Assembly: GCF_018866325.1 (NCBI RefSeq)
Contig: NZ_CP076457.1
Span: 3,755,001-3,819,000 of the forward strand
Length of the DNA stretch: 64,000 nt
Direction of reading: 5' to 3'
From: Streptomyces sp. YPW6
GTDB lineage: Bacteria; Actinomycetota; Actinomycetes; Streptomycetales; Streptomycetaceae
This document shows, piece after piece, positions 40,602-50,193 of this stretch (positions are counted from its first letter, which is position 1; each line of letters opens with the position of its first letter). The notes beneath the pieces were generated by a model. It had not been told where the DNA came from. It worked only from the letters and a program-made list of their open reading frames with translations, and did not search any database. The translations under genes and the position numbers were made by a program.

Positions 40602-42524
40602 GTGGCTGACGTACCTGCCGATCTTGCCGCAGTGTGGCCACGCGTGCTGGAGCAACTGCTCGGGGAGGGCCAGCAGGGCATCGAGCCGAAGGACAAGCAG
40701 TGGATCGAGCGCTGTCAGCCGCTGGCACTCGTCGCCGACACCGCGCTGCTGGCCGTCCCCAATGAATGGGGCAAACGCGTTCTGGAGGGCCGGCTCGCGC
40801 CGCTCATCAGCGAGACGCTGACCCGGGAGTGCGGCCGCCCCATCCGGATCGCCATCACCGTCGACGACTCCGCCGGCGAACCGCCGGCCCCGTCGGCGCC
40901 CCCGATGCACCAGCCGCACCAGTCGCACGGGAACCAGCAGGACCACCGCTACCCGGCGCAGTCGCGCGACGACGCTCCTCGGGGCGACGCGTACGACGGA
41001 TACGGGCACCGGCCGTCCGACGACGGCATGCCGACGGCCCGGCCGGCCTACCCCGACTACCAGCAGCAGCGCCCGGAGCCCGGCGCCTGGCCGCGTACGC
41101 AGGAGGACCTCTCCTGGCAGCAGCCGCGGCACAGCGGGTACCAGGACCGCGAGCAGCCCGCGGGCGGGCCGTATCGCGAGAGCGAGGCCTACCGGGAGAA
41201 CGAGCAGTACCGGGAGCAGCCCGCCGAGCAGTACCGGGAGAACGAGCAGTACCGCGAGCAGCCCGCCGAGCAGTGGCGCGAGCCCTACGGCACCGGGCGC
41301 CCGCAGCAGCCGAGCCACGACTACCGGCCGCAGCCGCCCGAGCACCAGGGGTACGAGCAGCAGCGCCCCGACCGGCAGGACCAGCAACAGCACCGCCAGA
41401 CCGGTCCGGGCCACGGCCCCGGGCGGACCGGCGGTTCGGTCCCCGGTCCGATGGGGGCCCAGCCGGCCCCCGCGCCGGGCCCCGGTGAACCGCACGCGCG
41501 GCTGAACCCGAAGTACCTCTTCGACACCTTCGTCATCGGTGCGTCCAACCGGTTCGCGCACGCCGCGGCCGTCGCCGTCGCCGAGGCGCCCGCGAAGGCG
41601 TACAACCCGCTCTTCATCTATGGGGAGTCGGGCCTCGGCAAGACCCACCTGCTGCACGCCATCGGGCACTACGCACGGAGCCTCTATCCGGGGACCCGGG
41701 TGCGGTACGTGAGCTCGGAGGAGTTCACCAACGAGTTCATCAACTCGATCCGCGACGGGAAGGGCGACACCTTCCGCAAGCGCTACCGCGACGTGGACAT
41801 CCTGCTGGTCGACGACATCCAGTTCCTCGCGAGCAAGGAGTCGACGCAGGAGGAGTTCTTCCACACCTTCAATACGCTGCACAACGCGAACAAGCAGATC
41901 GTGCTCTCCTCTGACCGGCCGCCGAAGCAACTGGTGACGCTGGAGGACCGGCTGCGCAACCGCTTCGAGTGGGGTCTGACGACCGACGTCCAGCCGCCGG
42001 AGCTGGAGACCCGGATCGCGATCCTCCGCAAGAAGGCGGTGCAGGAGCAGCTCAACGCCCCGCCGGAGGTGCTGGAGTTCATCGCCTCGCGGATCTCGCG
42101 CAACATCCGTGAGCTGGAGGGCGCCCTGATCCGGGTGACCGCCTTCGCCTCGCTGAACCGGCAGCCGGTCGACCTCGGGCTGACCGAGATCGTCCTCAAG
42201 GACCTGATCCCGGGCGGCGAGGAAGCCGCCCCGGAGATCACCGCGCCGGCCATCATGGCGGCCACCGCGGACTACTTCGGGCTCACCGTGGACGACCTCT
42301 GCGGATCCTCGCGCAGCCGGGTGCTGGTGACGGCACGCCAGATCGCCATGTACCTGTGCCGCGAGCTCACCGATCTCTCGCTGCCGAAGATCGGCGCGCA
42401 GTTCGGCGGCCGCGACCACACGACGGTGATGCACGCGGACCGCAAGATCCGGGCCCTGATGGCGGAGCGCCGCTCCATCTACAACCAGGTCACCGAGCTG
42501 ACCAACCGCATCAAGAACGGCTGA
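40602..42524 (+). CDS. dnaA: Chromosomal replication initiator DnaA
   Basis: This gene encodes the 640-residue initiator that binds and opens oriC. Domain I (VWPRVLEQLLGEGQQGI) is followed by a very long domain II rich in Pro, Gln, Glu, Arg and Tyr (about residues 95-300), which is characteristic of Streptomyces. The AAA+ domain has Walker A GESGLGKTHLL at about 341 and Walker B LLVDDIQFL at about 400. Domain IV carries the DnaA-box-binding signature GRDHTTVMHA near the end. The GTG start at 40602 lies after GAGAGAGCGTGCCTT. It is transcribed towards oriC and is preceded by a DnaA box. Confidence 0.98.
   Translation: MADVPADLAAVWPRVLEQLLGEGQQGIEPKDKQWIERCQPLALVADTALLAVPNEWGKRVLEGRLAPLISETLTRECGRPIRIAITVDDSAGEPPAPSAPPMHQPHQSHGNQQDHRYPAQSRDDAPRGDAYDGYGHRPSDDGMPTARPAYPDYQQQRPEPGAWPRTQEDLSWQQPRHSGYQDREQPAGGPYRESEAYRENEQYREQPAEQYRENEQYREQPAEQWREPYGTGRPQQPSHDYRPQPPEHQGYEQQRPDRQDQQQHRQTGPGHGPGRTGGSVPGPMGAQPAPAPGPGEPHARLNPKYLFDTFVIGASNRFAHAAAVAVAEAPAKAYNPLFIYGESGLGKTHLLHAIGHYARSLYPGTRVRYVSSEEFTNEFINSIRDGKGDTFRKRYRDVDILLVDDIQFLASKESTQEEFFHTFNTLHNANKQIVLSSDRPPKQLVTLEDRLRNRFEWGLTTDVQPPELETRIAILRKKAVQEQLNAPPEVLEFIASRISRNIRELEGALIRVTAFASLNRQPVDLGLTEIVLKDLIPGGEEAAPEITAPAIMAATADYFGLTVDDLCGSSRSRVLVTARQIAMYLCRELTDLSLPKIGAQFGGRDHTTVMHADRKIRALMAERRSIYNQVTELTNRIKNG
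41193..41276 (+). repeat. Two tandem 42-bp copies in dnaA domain II
   Basis: A 42-base unit (41193-41234 and 41235-41276) is duplicated in frame with two or three changes and gives two copies of a 14-residue RENEQYREQPAEQ-type unit. A shortened variant precedes it. Confidence 0.85.
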
Positions 42525-42660
42525 CCCCCGCTTCCGCCCGGTCGGCACGGACACGTCGGCCGACCCCCCGCCGACCCCCCGCCGATCGGCTGCCCGGCTG
42601 CCCCGGCGGTTCCTCCGGCTTCTCCTGCTTCTCCTGCTTCTCCTGAAGCAGTTCTCCGAC

Positions 42661-42698
42661 GCGCCCGCCGCGGGCCCCTCACGGTCCGCGGCGGGCGC
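42661..42698 (+). terminator. dnaA terminator
   Basis: A perfect 13-bp stem (GCGCCCGCCGCGG) with a 12-base loop is followed by TTTT (42699-42702), 137 bases after the dnaA stop. Three tandem cttctcctg copies (about 42619-42645) lie before it. Confidence 0.85.
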
Positions 42699-42816
42699 TT
42701 TTCGCGTCTCCAGGGGCCCGGGACCGGTCTTCCGACGTGCTCCGCACGGATGCCGGAGCCCTCGACGGGCGGCCCGGCACGCCGCTGCTGTTCGAATACG
42801 GGCAGCTCAGAGGCCC

Positions 42817-43389
42817 TTCTCCACAGATGTGCGAGGAATCTTCCGTCCACACCCTGGGGACTGGGAAGTTGTCCATATTGCGTCCACAGGGTGTGCTGCC
42901 GATACTCCATCAGGCCAGGTCACGTGGTTGGGGATTTGTGGCCAACGATGATCCACAGCCTGTGGACAGAAACCTCGTCCACAGGAGGGTGTCAGAGTTG
43001 TCCACCGGCGGCCCACAGGATGAGCGGTGTTGTCCCCAAGCCGGCCCCGCTTCTCCACACCCCTGTCCACTGTTCGGCAACGCAACACACGCTCTCACCG
43101 CCCGGAGTGAAAGGCATCACACCAAGGTGCTGGGTTGGGCTGTGGGGAACAGGGGTAAAGCTGGGGACAGGTCTGGGGAGAAGTGGCCCCCTCCTGTGCA
43201 TCGGGTGTGCAGAACTTTCGTCCGTCCACAGAAGGCCCGGGTTGTCCACGGGCGCCACCCACAGGGCCGGTGGACAAAAAACAGTCGTTGACCTGCGCAA
43301 ACGACGTTATCCACGGTATCCACAAGGCCTACTACTACTACCACCCAGAGTTAGCCAGGAATCCGCTTCGAAGTGGGGCCTGTGCACAA
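42817..43389. other. oriC: Chromosomal replication origin oriC
   Basis: About 20 DnaA-box-like 9-mers lie in the dnaA-dnaN gap. With at most one mismatch to TTRTCCACA I count those at 42817, 42869, 42949, 42961 (reverse), 42975, 42998, 43030, 43051, 43242, 43269 (reverse), 43307, 43316 and 43381 (reverse). With two mismatches: 42843, 42880, 43063, 43141, 43162, 43174 and 43222. No copy is exact, so most sites are of reduced affinity. The neighbouring genes, the switch of gene direction and the size agree with the known Streptomyces oriC. I see no pronounced AT-rich unwinding element. Confidence 0.95.
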
Positions 43390-43560
43390 CTCGACCGTCG
43401 ACCGCCGCGACCGTGTCGGCCCGACTTGACCCCGAGCAGCAACGGCTGTCGGTGCCGTACGTCAGACTGGACCCCGGAGCCTTTGCCGACTCGGCAGCCG
43501 GCTCCGGTCCAGACGACGAAGGCCAGCAGGGCGAGCGAGCAACAGCAGGAGGCGGTTCCG

Positions 43561-44691
43561 GTGAAGATCCGGGTGGAGCGCGATGTACTCGCGGAGGCGG
43601 TGGCCTGGGTGGCCCGCAGCCTCCCGGCCCGTCCGCCGGCGCCCGTTCTCGCGGGTCTTCTGCTGAAGGCCGAGGACGGGGCTCTCAGCTTCTCCAGCTT
43701 CGACTACGAGGTCTCGGCGCGGGTCTCCGTCGACGCGGAGATCGACGAGGACGGCACGGTGCTCGTGTCCGGCCGGCTGCTGGCCGACATCTGCCGCGCC
43801 CTTCCCAACCGCCCGGTGGAGATCTCCACCGACGGCGTGCGGGCCACGGTCGTCTGCGGCTCCTCCCGCTTCACCCTCCACACACTGCCTGTGGAGGAGT
43901 ACCCCGCGCTCCCGCAGATGCCGACGGCCACGGGCACCGTCCCCGGTGAGGTCTTCGCCTCGGCCGCCGCCCAGGTCGCCATCGCCGCGGGCCGCGACGA
44001 CACGCTGCCCGTGCTCACCGGTGTGCGGATCGAGATCGAGGGCGACACGGTCACCCTCGCCTCCACCGACCGCTACCGCTTCGCGGTCCGCGAGTTCCTG
44101 TGGAAGCCGGAGAACGCCGACGCCTCCGCGGTCGCCCTGGTGCCCGCCAAGACGCTCCTGGACACCGCCAAGGCGCTCACCAGCGGTGACACGGTCACCC
44201 TGGCGCTCTCCGGCTCCGGTGCCGGCGAGGGCCTGATCGGTTTCGAGGGCGCCGGGCGCCGTACGACCACGCGGCTGCTCGAGGGCGACCTGCCGAAGTA
44301 CCGCACGCTGTTCCCGACCGAGTTCAACTCCGTCGCGGTGATCGAGACGGCCCCCTTCGTCGAGGCCGTCAAGCGCGTGGCCCTGGTCGCCGAGCGCAAC
44401 ACCCCCGTACGGCTCAGCTTCGAGCAGGGCGTCCTCATCCTGGAGGCCGGCTCCAGCGACGACGCACAGGCTGTGGAGCGGGTCGACGCGGTGCTGGAGG
44501 GCGACGACATCTCGATCGCCTTCAACCCGACGTTCCTGCTGGACGGGCTCAGCGCGATCGACTCCCCGGTCGCCCAGCTCTCGTTCACCACGTCCACCAA
44601 GCCCGCCCTGCTCAGCGGCCGCCCGGCCGTCGACGCCGAGGCGGACGACGCGTACAAGTACCTGATCATGCCGGTGCGCCTCTCCGGCTGA
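43561..44691 (+). CDS. dnaN: DNA polymerase III beta subunit (sliding clamp)
   Basis: This gene encodes the 376-residue ring clamp that tethers polymerase III to DNA. Three repeats of the clamp fold are present, starting KIRVERDVLAEAVAWVAR and ending with the conserved YLIMPVRLSG. The GTG at 43561 follows CAGGAGGCGGTTCC, which fixes the start; the open frame continues upstream through oriC and is meaningless there. It is followed by a 13-bp-stem terminator. Confidence 0.98.
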   Translation: MKIRVERDVLAEAVAWVARSLPARPPAPVLAGLLLKAEDGALSFSSFDYEVSARVSVDAEIDEDGTVLVSGRLLADICRALPNRPVEISTDGVRATVVCGSSRFTLHTLPVEEYPALPQMPTATGTVPGEVFASAAAQVAIAAGRDDTLPVLTGVRIEIEGDTVTLASTDRYRFAVREFLWKPENADASAVALVPAKTLLDTAKALTSGDTVTLALSGSGAGEGLIGFEGAGRRTTTRLLEGDLPKYRTLFPTEFNSVAVIETAPFVEAVKRVALVAERNTPVRLSFEQGVLILEAGSSDDAQAVERVDAVLEGDDISIAFNPTFLLDGLSAIDSPVAQLSFTTSTKPALLSGRPAVDAEADDAYKYLIMPVRLSG

Positions 44692-44738
44692 TCCCGCCTC
44701 CCCCGTCCGATCGGGGGACGTTTTCCGCGGCAGTTTCC

Positions 44739-44770
44739 GGCGGGCCCGCTCGGCGCGGAGCGGGCCCGCC
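44739..44770 (+). terminator. dnaN terminator
   Basis: A perfect 13-bp stem (GGCGGGCCCGCTC) with a 6-base loop, 47 bases after the dnaN stop. Confidence 0.85.
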
Positions 44771-44852
44771 GCGCTGTCCCCGGCCGGGCGTAGGCTCGGT
44801 CGTGGGTGCAAACGCCCCGACGCTTATCGCCACGACGCTAAAGGAATCTCTG

Positions 44853-45737
44853 ATGGAGCTCGGTCTCGTCGGCCTCGGCAAGATGGGCGGCAACATGCGC
44901 GAGCGCATCCGCCGCGCAGGCCACACCGTCATCGGTTACGACCGCAACCCGGACGTCGCCGATGTCCACAGTCTCGAAGAGCTTGTGGGCAAGCTGAAGG
45001 GGCCCCGGGTCGTCTGGGTCATGGTCCCGGCCGGTGCCGCGACCCAGTCCACGATCGACGAGCTGGCCTCGCTGCTCTCGCCCGGCGACGTCGTCGTCGA
45101 CGGCGGGAACTCGCGCTGGACCGACGACGAGAAGCACGCCGCCGAGCTGGGCGTCAAGGAGATCGGCTTCGTCGACTGCGGCGTCTCCGGCGGTGTCTGG
45201 GGCCTGGAGAACGGCTACGCCCTGATGTACGGCGGCAGCAAGGAGAACGTGGCGAAGGTCCAGCCGATCTTCGACGCGCTGAAGCCCGAGGGCGACTTCG
45301 GATCCGTCCACGCGGGCAAGGTCGGCGCCGGCCACTTCGCGAAGATGGTCCACAACGGCATCGAGTACGCCATGATGCAGGCCTACGCCGAGGGCTGGGA
45401 GCTGCTGGAGAAGGTCGACTCCGTCACCGACGTGCGCGAGGTCTTCCGCTCCTGGCAGCAGGGTACGGTCATCCGTTCCTGGCTGCTCGACCTCGCGGTC
45501 AACGCGCTGGACGACGACGAGCACCTGGACAAGCTCCGCGGCTTCGCCGCCGACTCGGGCGAGGGCCGCTGGACGGTGGAGGCCGCCATCGACAACGCGG
45601 TGCCGCTGCCCGCGATCACGGCGTCGCTGTTCGCGCGGTTCGCCTCGCGCCAGGACGACTCCCCGCAGATGAAGATGATCGCCGCGCTGCGCAACCAGTT
45701 CGGCGGTCACGCGGTCGAGTCCAAGACCGAGAACTGA
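44853..45737 (+). CDS. gnd: 6-Phosphogluconate dehydrogenase, short (YqeC/GntZ-like) form
   Basis: This gene encodes a 294-residue decarboxylating 6-phosphogluconate dehydrogenase of the pentose phosphate pathway. The N-terminal Rossmann motif LGLVGLGKMGGNM, the substrate motif DCGVSGGVWGLENGYALM and the catalytic KMVHNGIEYAMMQAYAEG are present. The protein lacks the long C-terminal part of the classical 470-residue enzymes. The ATG at 44853 follows AAGGAATCTCTG. Its place between dnaN and recF is a standing feature of actinobacterial origins; no functional link to replication is implied by the sequence. Confidence 0.95.
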   Translation: MELGLVGLGKMGGNMRERIRRAGHTVIGYDRNPDVADVHSLEELVGKLKGPRVVWVMVPAGAATQSTIDELASLLSPGDVVVDGGNSRWTDDEKHAAELGVKEIGFVDCGVSGGVWGLENGYALMYGGSKENVAKVQPIFDALKPEGDFGSVHAGKVGAGHFAKMVHNGIEYAMMQAYAEGWELLEKVDSVTDVREVFRSWQQGTVIRSWLLDLAVNALDDDEHLDKLRGFAADSGEGRWTVEAAIDNAVPLPAITASLFARFASRQDDSPQMKMIAALRNQFGGHAVESKTEN

Positions 45738-45844
45738 CCGTCCCGCCGGCTCAGGGCCGGCGGTGCGGCCGGACGTGACAACGCGTGAAGGCGTAGCAGC
45801 CTGCGCGGCGGAAGCAACGACAGCGACGGGAGAGGGTGGCCACC

Positions 45845-46975
45845 ATGCACGTCACGCATCTCTCGCTGGCCGACTTCCGCTCGTACGCCCGGGTCGAGGT
45901 CCCTCTCGACCCGGGCATCACCGCGTTCGTGGGACCCAACGGGCAGGGCAAGACGAATCTCGTCGAGGCCGTCGGCTATCTCGCCACCCTCGGCAGCCAC
46001 CGGGTCTCCTCGGACGCCCCGCTGGTGCGCATGGGCGCGGAGCGGGCGGTGATCCGGGCGGCGGTGACCCAGGGCGAGCGCTCCCAGCTGGTCGAGCTGG
46101 AGCTGAACCCGGGCCGTGCCAACCGGGCCCGTATCAACAGGTCCTCCCAGGTCAGGCCGCGTGATGTGCTCGGCATCGTGCGGACCGTGCTGTTCGCCCC
46201 GGAGGACCTGGCGCTGGTCAAGGGCGATCCCGGCGAGCGGCGGCGGTTCCTGGACGAGCTGGTCACCGCGCGCTCGCCCCGGATGGCCGGGATCCGCTCC
46301 GACTACGAGCGCGTCCTCAAGCAGCGCAACACCCTGCTGAAGTCCGCGGCGATGGCCCGGCGGCACGGCGGCCGCTCGATGGACCTGTCCACCCTGGACG
46401 TCTGGGACCAGCACCTGGGCCGGGTGGGCGCCGAGCTGCTCGCGCAGCGCCTCGATCTGATCGCCACGCTCCAGCCGCTGGCGGACAAGGCGTACGGGGA
46501 CGTCGCGCCGGGCGGTGGTCCGGTGGCGCTGGAGTACCGCAGCTCGGTCGGCGAGGACGTGGGTCCCGAGCGGACCCGTGACGAGTTGTACGAGCAGCTG
46601 CTCGGGGCACTCGCCGGGGTCCGGAAGCAGGAGATCGAGCGGGGCGTGACGCTGGTCGGCCCGCACCGCGACGATCTGCTGCTGGGCCTGCGGGGGATGC
46701 CGGCCAAGGGGTACGCGAGCCATGGCGAGTCCTGGAGTTACGCGCTGGCCCTGCGTCTGGCCAGTTACGAACTGCTGCGCTCCGAGGGCAACGAGCCGGT
46801 GCTGGTGCTGGACGACGTCTTCGCCGAGCTGGACGCCCGCCGCCGGGAGCGGCTGGCGGAGCTGGTGGCCCCCGGCGAGCAGGTGCTGGTGACGGCCGCG
46901 GTGGCGGAGGACGTGCCGGGCGTGCTGGCGGGGACGCGGTACGCGGTGACCGCGGGCGAGGTGGAGCGCGTATGA
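45845..46975 (+). CDS. recF: DNA replication and repair protein RecF
   Basis: This gene encodes the 376-residue SMC-like ATPase that helps load RecA at gapped DNA. Walker A GPNGQGKTNLVEA lies near residues 30-42, the signature motif region LVGPHRDDLLLGL and the Walker B VLVLDDVFAELD near the end. I prefer the ATG at 45845 (HVTHLSLADFRSY) with GGGAGAGGG upstream over an in-frame ATG nine bases earlier. The stop overlaps the dciA start by four bases (ATGA), indicating coupling. Confidence 0.97.
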   Translation: MHVTHLSLADFRSYARVEVPLDPGITAFVGPNGQGKTNLVEAVGYLATLGSHRVSSDAPLVRMGAERAVIRAAVTQGERSQLVELELNPGRANRARINRSSQVRPRDVLGIVRTVLFAPEDLALVKGDPGERRRFLDELVTARSPRMAGIRSDYERVLKQRNTLLKSAAMARRHGGRSMDLSTLDVWDQHLGRVGAELLAQRLDLIATLQPLADKAYGDVAPGGGPVALEYRSSVGEDVGPERTRDELYEQLLGALAGVRKQEIERGVTLVGPHRDDLLLGLRGMPAKGYASHGESWSYALALRLASYELLRSEGNEPVLVLDDVFAELDARRRERLAELVAPGEQVLVTAAVAEDVPGVLAGTRYAVTAGEVERV

Positions 46976-47556
46976 CCGGCCGGGACGAGCGGCAGGGCGA
47001 GGCGCGCGCGGTCGGCCGTGTGCCGGAGGCCGGGAGCCCGAAGCCGCCCGAGGTGTCCGGGGTCGATCTCGCGCGGGTGGCCTTGCGCGCGGCGAAGGAG
47101 CAGGCCAGGGCGCGGGGCGCGGCCGCGCAGCAGCGGAAGCAGGCGCGGCGGGGCGGCGGGCTGCGCTCGGGAGCCCGGTCGGACGGCCGGGACCCGCAGA
47201 AGCTGGGCTCCGCGATCAACCGGCTGATCACCGAGCGGGGCTGGGAGACGCCCGCGGCGGTCGGCGGGGTGATGGGCCGGTGGCCGCAGATCGTCGGCGA
47301 CGATCTGGCGAAGCACTGCGTGCCCCTGCGGTACGACGACGATCCGGCCGCCCGGGTGCTGACCGTGAGCTGCGACTCGACGGCGTGGGCGACCCAGCTG
47401 CGGCTGCTGGCCCCGCAGCTGGTGGCCCGGCTGAACGCGGATCTCGGGCAGGGCACCGTACGGATGATCAAGGTGGTCGGGCCGGGTGGCCCGGAGCGCC
47501 GGTACGGACCGCTGCGGGCGCCCGGCAGCAGAGGGCCGGGCGACACCTACGGATGA
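46972..47556 (+). CDS. dciA: DciA-family replication protein (DUF721)
   Basis: This gene encodes a 194-residue protein of the DciA family, which in bacteria without DnaC helps load or activate DnaB at the origin. The conserved domain is at about residues 75-175 (LGSAINRLITERGW, VMGRWPQIVGDDLAKHC, STAWATQLRLLAPQLV). The N-terminal 70 residues are basic and Ala-rich. The ATG at 46972 overlaps recF by four bases. It fits functionally with dnaB, which lies on the left side of this window. Confidence 0.93.
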   Translation: MTGRDERQGEARAVGRVPEAGSPKPPEVSGVDLARVALRAAKEQARARGAAAQQRKQARRGGGLRSGARSDGRDPQKLGSAINRLITERGWETPAAVGGVMGRWPQIVGDDLAKHCVPLRYDDDPAARVLTVSCDSTAWATQLRLLAPQLVARLNADLGQGTVRMIKVVGPGGPERRYGPLRAPGSRGPGDTYG

Positions 47557-48097
47557 GCCCCGGGGCGCCGGCCGGGGACGGTCGTGCCGACGGGCCGGGA
47601 CCGGGCGCGGGTCGTGCCGCCGGACCGGGGCCGGCGAGGTCGGCGGGCTCCGCGGCCGCAGTGCTGCCGCGGTCGGATTCCGGCTGCTTCCCCTCCTGCG
47701 GTACGGATCACCGCGACGCAAGCCTGAGCTGCACTTTCGGCGTAAAATTGTCGTGTACTGGGCGAGCTTGCGGGTGGGTTCGCCACGGTTCGCGCGGCAG
47801 GAAACCGGACGGTACGGCCGGAGTGTCCCTCACCGTAGCGGTGGGTTGACAGGCCGAAGCGCTCAAAGCCCTTCAGGGCCTCTTGGAGCCCCTTCCTGAA
47901 TATGGGGAGTCGTCAGCCGCTCATTCAGGGCGGCACATGCGTACTCAGGTACCGGCAAACCCCCACTCATGTCAGCGCTACCGGTAGACTGGTGAGTAAT
48001 CCCGCCGCTGAGGCGGGAGTCGTCGATACAAGCCGAACGACGCAGCCGCTCCCGCCTGTCCGGAGAACGGCCTGTGCTGTGCCAGAAAGGGCGCTTC
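47557..48097 (+). promoter_or_regulatory. gyrB leader and promoter region
   Basis: This 541-base gap holds no convincing gene. It shows TAAAAT (47743-47748), TTGACA (47846-47851) without a good -10 partner, a 10-bp palindrome CTACCGGTAG (47978-47987) and a small hairpin with a 7-bp stem (48000-48018) in the gyrB leader. The supercoiling-responsive gyrB promoter should lie here, but I cannot place it with certainty. Confidence 0.4.
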
Positions 48098-50146
48098 GTG
48101 GCCGATTCCGGCAACCCCAACGAGAACATTCCGTCCACGGCCGGTGAGCCGGGCGAGGTCCCCGAGGCCTCGTACGACGCCAGCGCGATCACCGTGCTGG
48201 AAGGGCTGGACGCGGTCCGCAAGCGGCCTGGCATGTACATCGGCTCGACCGGTGAGCGTGGCCTGCACCACCTCGTGCAGGAGGTCGTCGACAACTCCGT
48301 CGACGAGGCGATGGCGGGCCATGCGGACACCATCGACGTCACGATCCTCCCCGACGGCGGGGTGCGGGTCATCGACAACGGCCGTGGCATCCCGGTCGGC
48401 ATCGTGCCGTCCGAAGGGAAGCCGGCCGTCGAGGTCGTGCTGACCGTGCTGCACGCGGGCGGCAAGTTCGGCGGCGGCGGCTACGCCGTCTCCGGCGGTC
48501 TGCACGGCGTCGGCGTCTCCGTCGTCAACGCCCTGTCCACCCGGGTCTCCGTCGAGGTGAAGACCGACGGGTACCGCTGGACCCAGGACTACAAGCTCGG
48601 TGTCCCGACCGCGCCGCTCGCCCAGCACGAGGCCACCGAGGAGACCGGTACCACGGTCACCTTCTGGGCCGACGGGGACATCTTCGAGACCACCGAGTAC
48701 AGCTTCGAGACCCTCTCGCGCCGCTTCCAGGAGATGGCGTTCCTCAACAAGGGCCTCACCCTCAAGCTGACCGACGAGCGCGAGTCGGCGAAGGCGACGG
48801 CGGGCGCGGACAGCCTGGAGGCGGCCGAGCCCTCGGCGGAGGAGACCGCCCGCTCGGTCACGTACCACTACGAGAACGGCATCGTCGACTTCGTCACGTA
48901 CCTCAACTCCCGCAAGGGCGATGTGATTCACCAGTCGGTGATCGACATCGAGGCCGAGGACAAGGACCGGCTCCTGTCGGTCGAGATCGCCATGCAGTGG
49001 AACACGCAGTACACCGAGGGCGTCTACTCCTTCGCCAACGCGATCCACACCCACGAGGGCGGCACGCACGAGGAGGGCTTCCGCGCGGCGCTGACCTCCC
49101 TGGTCAACCGGTACGCGCGTGACAAGAAGCTGCTGCGCGACAAGGACGACAACCTCACCGGTGAGGACGTCCGCGAGGGTCTGACCGCGATCATCTCGGT
49201 GAAGCTGGGCGAGCCGCAGTTCGAGGGCCAGACGAAGACCAAGCTGGGCAACACGGAGGCCAAGACCTTCGTGCAGAAGGTCGTCCACGAGCAGCTGACG
49301 GACTGGTTCGACCGGAATCCCAACGAGGCCGCCGACATCATCCGCAAGGGCATCGCCGCCTCGACCGCCCGCGTGGCGGCCCGCAAGGCGCGTGACCTGA
49401 CGCGGCGCAAGGGGCTCCTGGAGAGCGCATCCCTGCCGGGCAAGCTCAGCGACTGCCAGTCGAACGACCCCACCAAGTGCGAGATCTTCATCGTCGAGGG
49501 TGACTCCGCCGGTGGTTCGGCGAAGTCCGGCCGCAACCCGATGTACCAGGCGATCCTCCCCATCCGGGGCAAGATCCTGAACGTCGAGAAGGCCCGGGTC
49601 GACAAGATCCTCCAGAACACCGAGGTCCAGGCGCTGATCTCGGCGTTCGGCACCGGGGTCCACGAGGACTTCGACATCGAGAAGCTCCGCTATCACAAGA
49701 TCATCCTGATGGCGGACGCCGACGTCGACGGCCAGCACATCAACACCCTGCTGCTGACCTTCCTCTTCCGCTTCATGAAGCCGCTGGTCGAGGCCGGGCA
49801 CGTCTACCTCTCGCGCCCGCCGCTCTACAAGATCAAGTGGGGCCGGGACGACTTCGAGTACGCGTACTCCGACCGGGAGCGCGATGCCCTGGTGGCGCTC
49901 GGCAAGCAGAACGGCAAGCGGATCAAGGAAGACTCGATCCAGCGCTTCAAGGGCCTCGGCGAGATGAACGCCGAGGAGCTGCGCGTCACGACCATGGACG
50001 TCGACCACCGGGTCCTGGGCCAGGTCACGCTGGACGACGCGGCGCAGGCCGACGACCTGTTCTCGGTGCTCATGGGTGAGGACGTCGAGGCGCGGCGCTC
50101 GTTCATCCAGCGCAACGCCAAGGACGTCCGCTTCCTCGACATCTGA
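48098..50146 (+). CDS. gyrB: DNA gyrase subunit B
   Basis: This gene encodes the 682-residue ATPase subunit of gyrase, which introduces negative supercoils and removes those ahead of forks. The GHKL ATPase domain has VVDNSVDEAMAGHAD and DNGRGIPVGI, and KRPGMYIGSTGERGLHH precedes it. The TOPRIM domain carries EGDSAGGSAKSGRN and LMADADVDGQHI, and the C terminus ends with the QRNAKDVRFLDI block. The GTG at 48098 follows AGAAAGGGCGCTTC. gyrA follows 47 bases after the stop. Confidence 0.98.
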   Translation: MADSGNPNENIPSTAGEPGEVPEASYDASAITVLEGLDAVRKRPGMYIGSTGERGLHHLVQEVVDNSVDEAMAGHADTIDVTILPDGGVRVIDNGRGIPVGIVPSEGKPAVEVVLTVLHAGGKFGGGGYAVSGGLHGVGVSVVNALSTRVSVEVKTDGYRWTQDYKLGVPTAPLAQHEATEETGTTVTFWADGDIFETTEYSFETLSRRFQEMAFLNKGLTLKLTDERESAKATAGADSLEAAEPSAEETARSVTYHYENGIVDFVTYLNSRKGDVIHQSVIDIEAEDKDRLLSVEIAMQWNTQYTEGVYSFANAIHTHEGGTHEEGFRAALTSLVNRYARDKKLLRDKDDNLTGEDVREGLTAIISVKLGEPQFEGQTKTKLGNTEAKTFVQKVVHEQLTDWFDRNPNEAADIIRKGIAASTARVAARKARDLTRRKGLLESASLPGKLSDCQSNDPTKCEIFIVEGDSAGGSAKSGRNPMYQAILPIRGKILNVEKARVDKILQNTEVQALISAFGTGVHEDFDIEKLRYHKIILMADADVDGQHINTLLLTFLFRFMKPLVEAGHVYLSRPPLYKIKWGRDDFEYAYSDRERDALVALGKQNGKRIKEDSIQRFKGLGEMNAEELRVTTMDVDHRVLGQVTLDDAAQADDLFSVLMGEDVEARRSFIQRNAKDVRFLDI

Positions 50147-50193
50147 GTCGGCCGCATCCGCCACGCCGCAGCTCGAAAGGACTTTGACCAGCA

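Noticed and set aside
42619..42645. cttctcctg triplicate as an origin iteron
   Set aside because: Only three copies, located before the dnaA terminator and outside the DnaA-box field; simple slippage is more likely.
47553..47849. 98-codon frame starting with ATGA overlap at the end of dciA
   Set aside because: The overlap looks like coupling, but the translation is Gly/Ala/Arg-rich without a recognisable domain and it runs across the likely gyrB promoter region.
48000..48018. Riboswitch in the gyrB leader
   Set aside because: Only a single short hairpin is visible; it matches no riboswitch class that I know.
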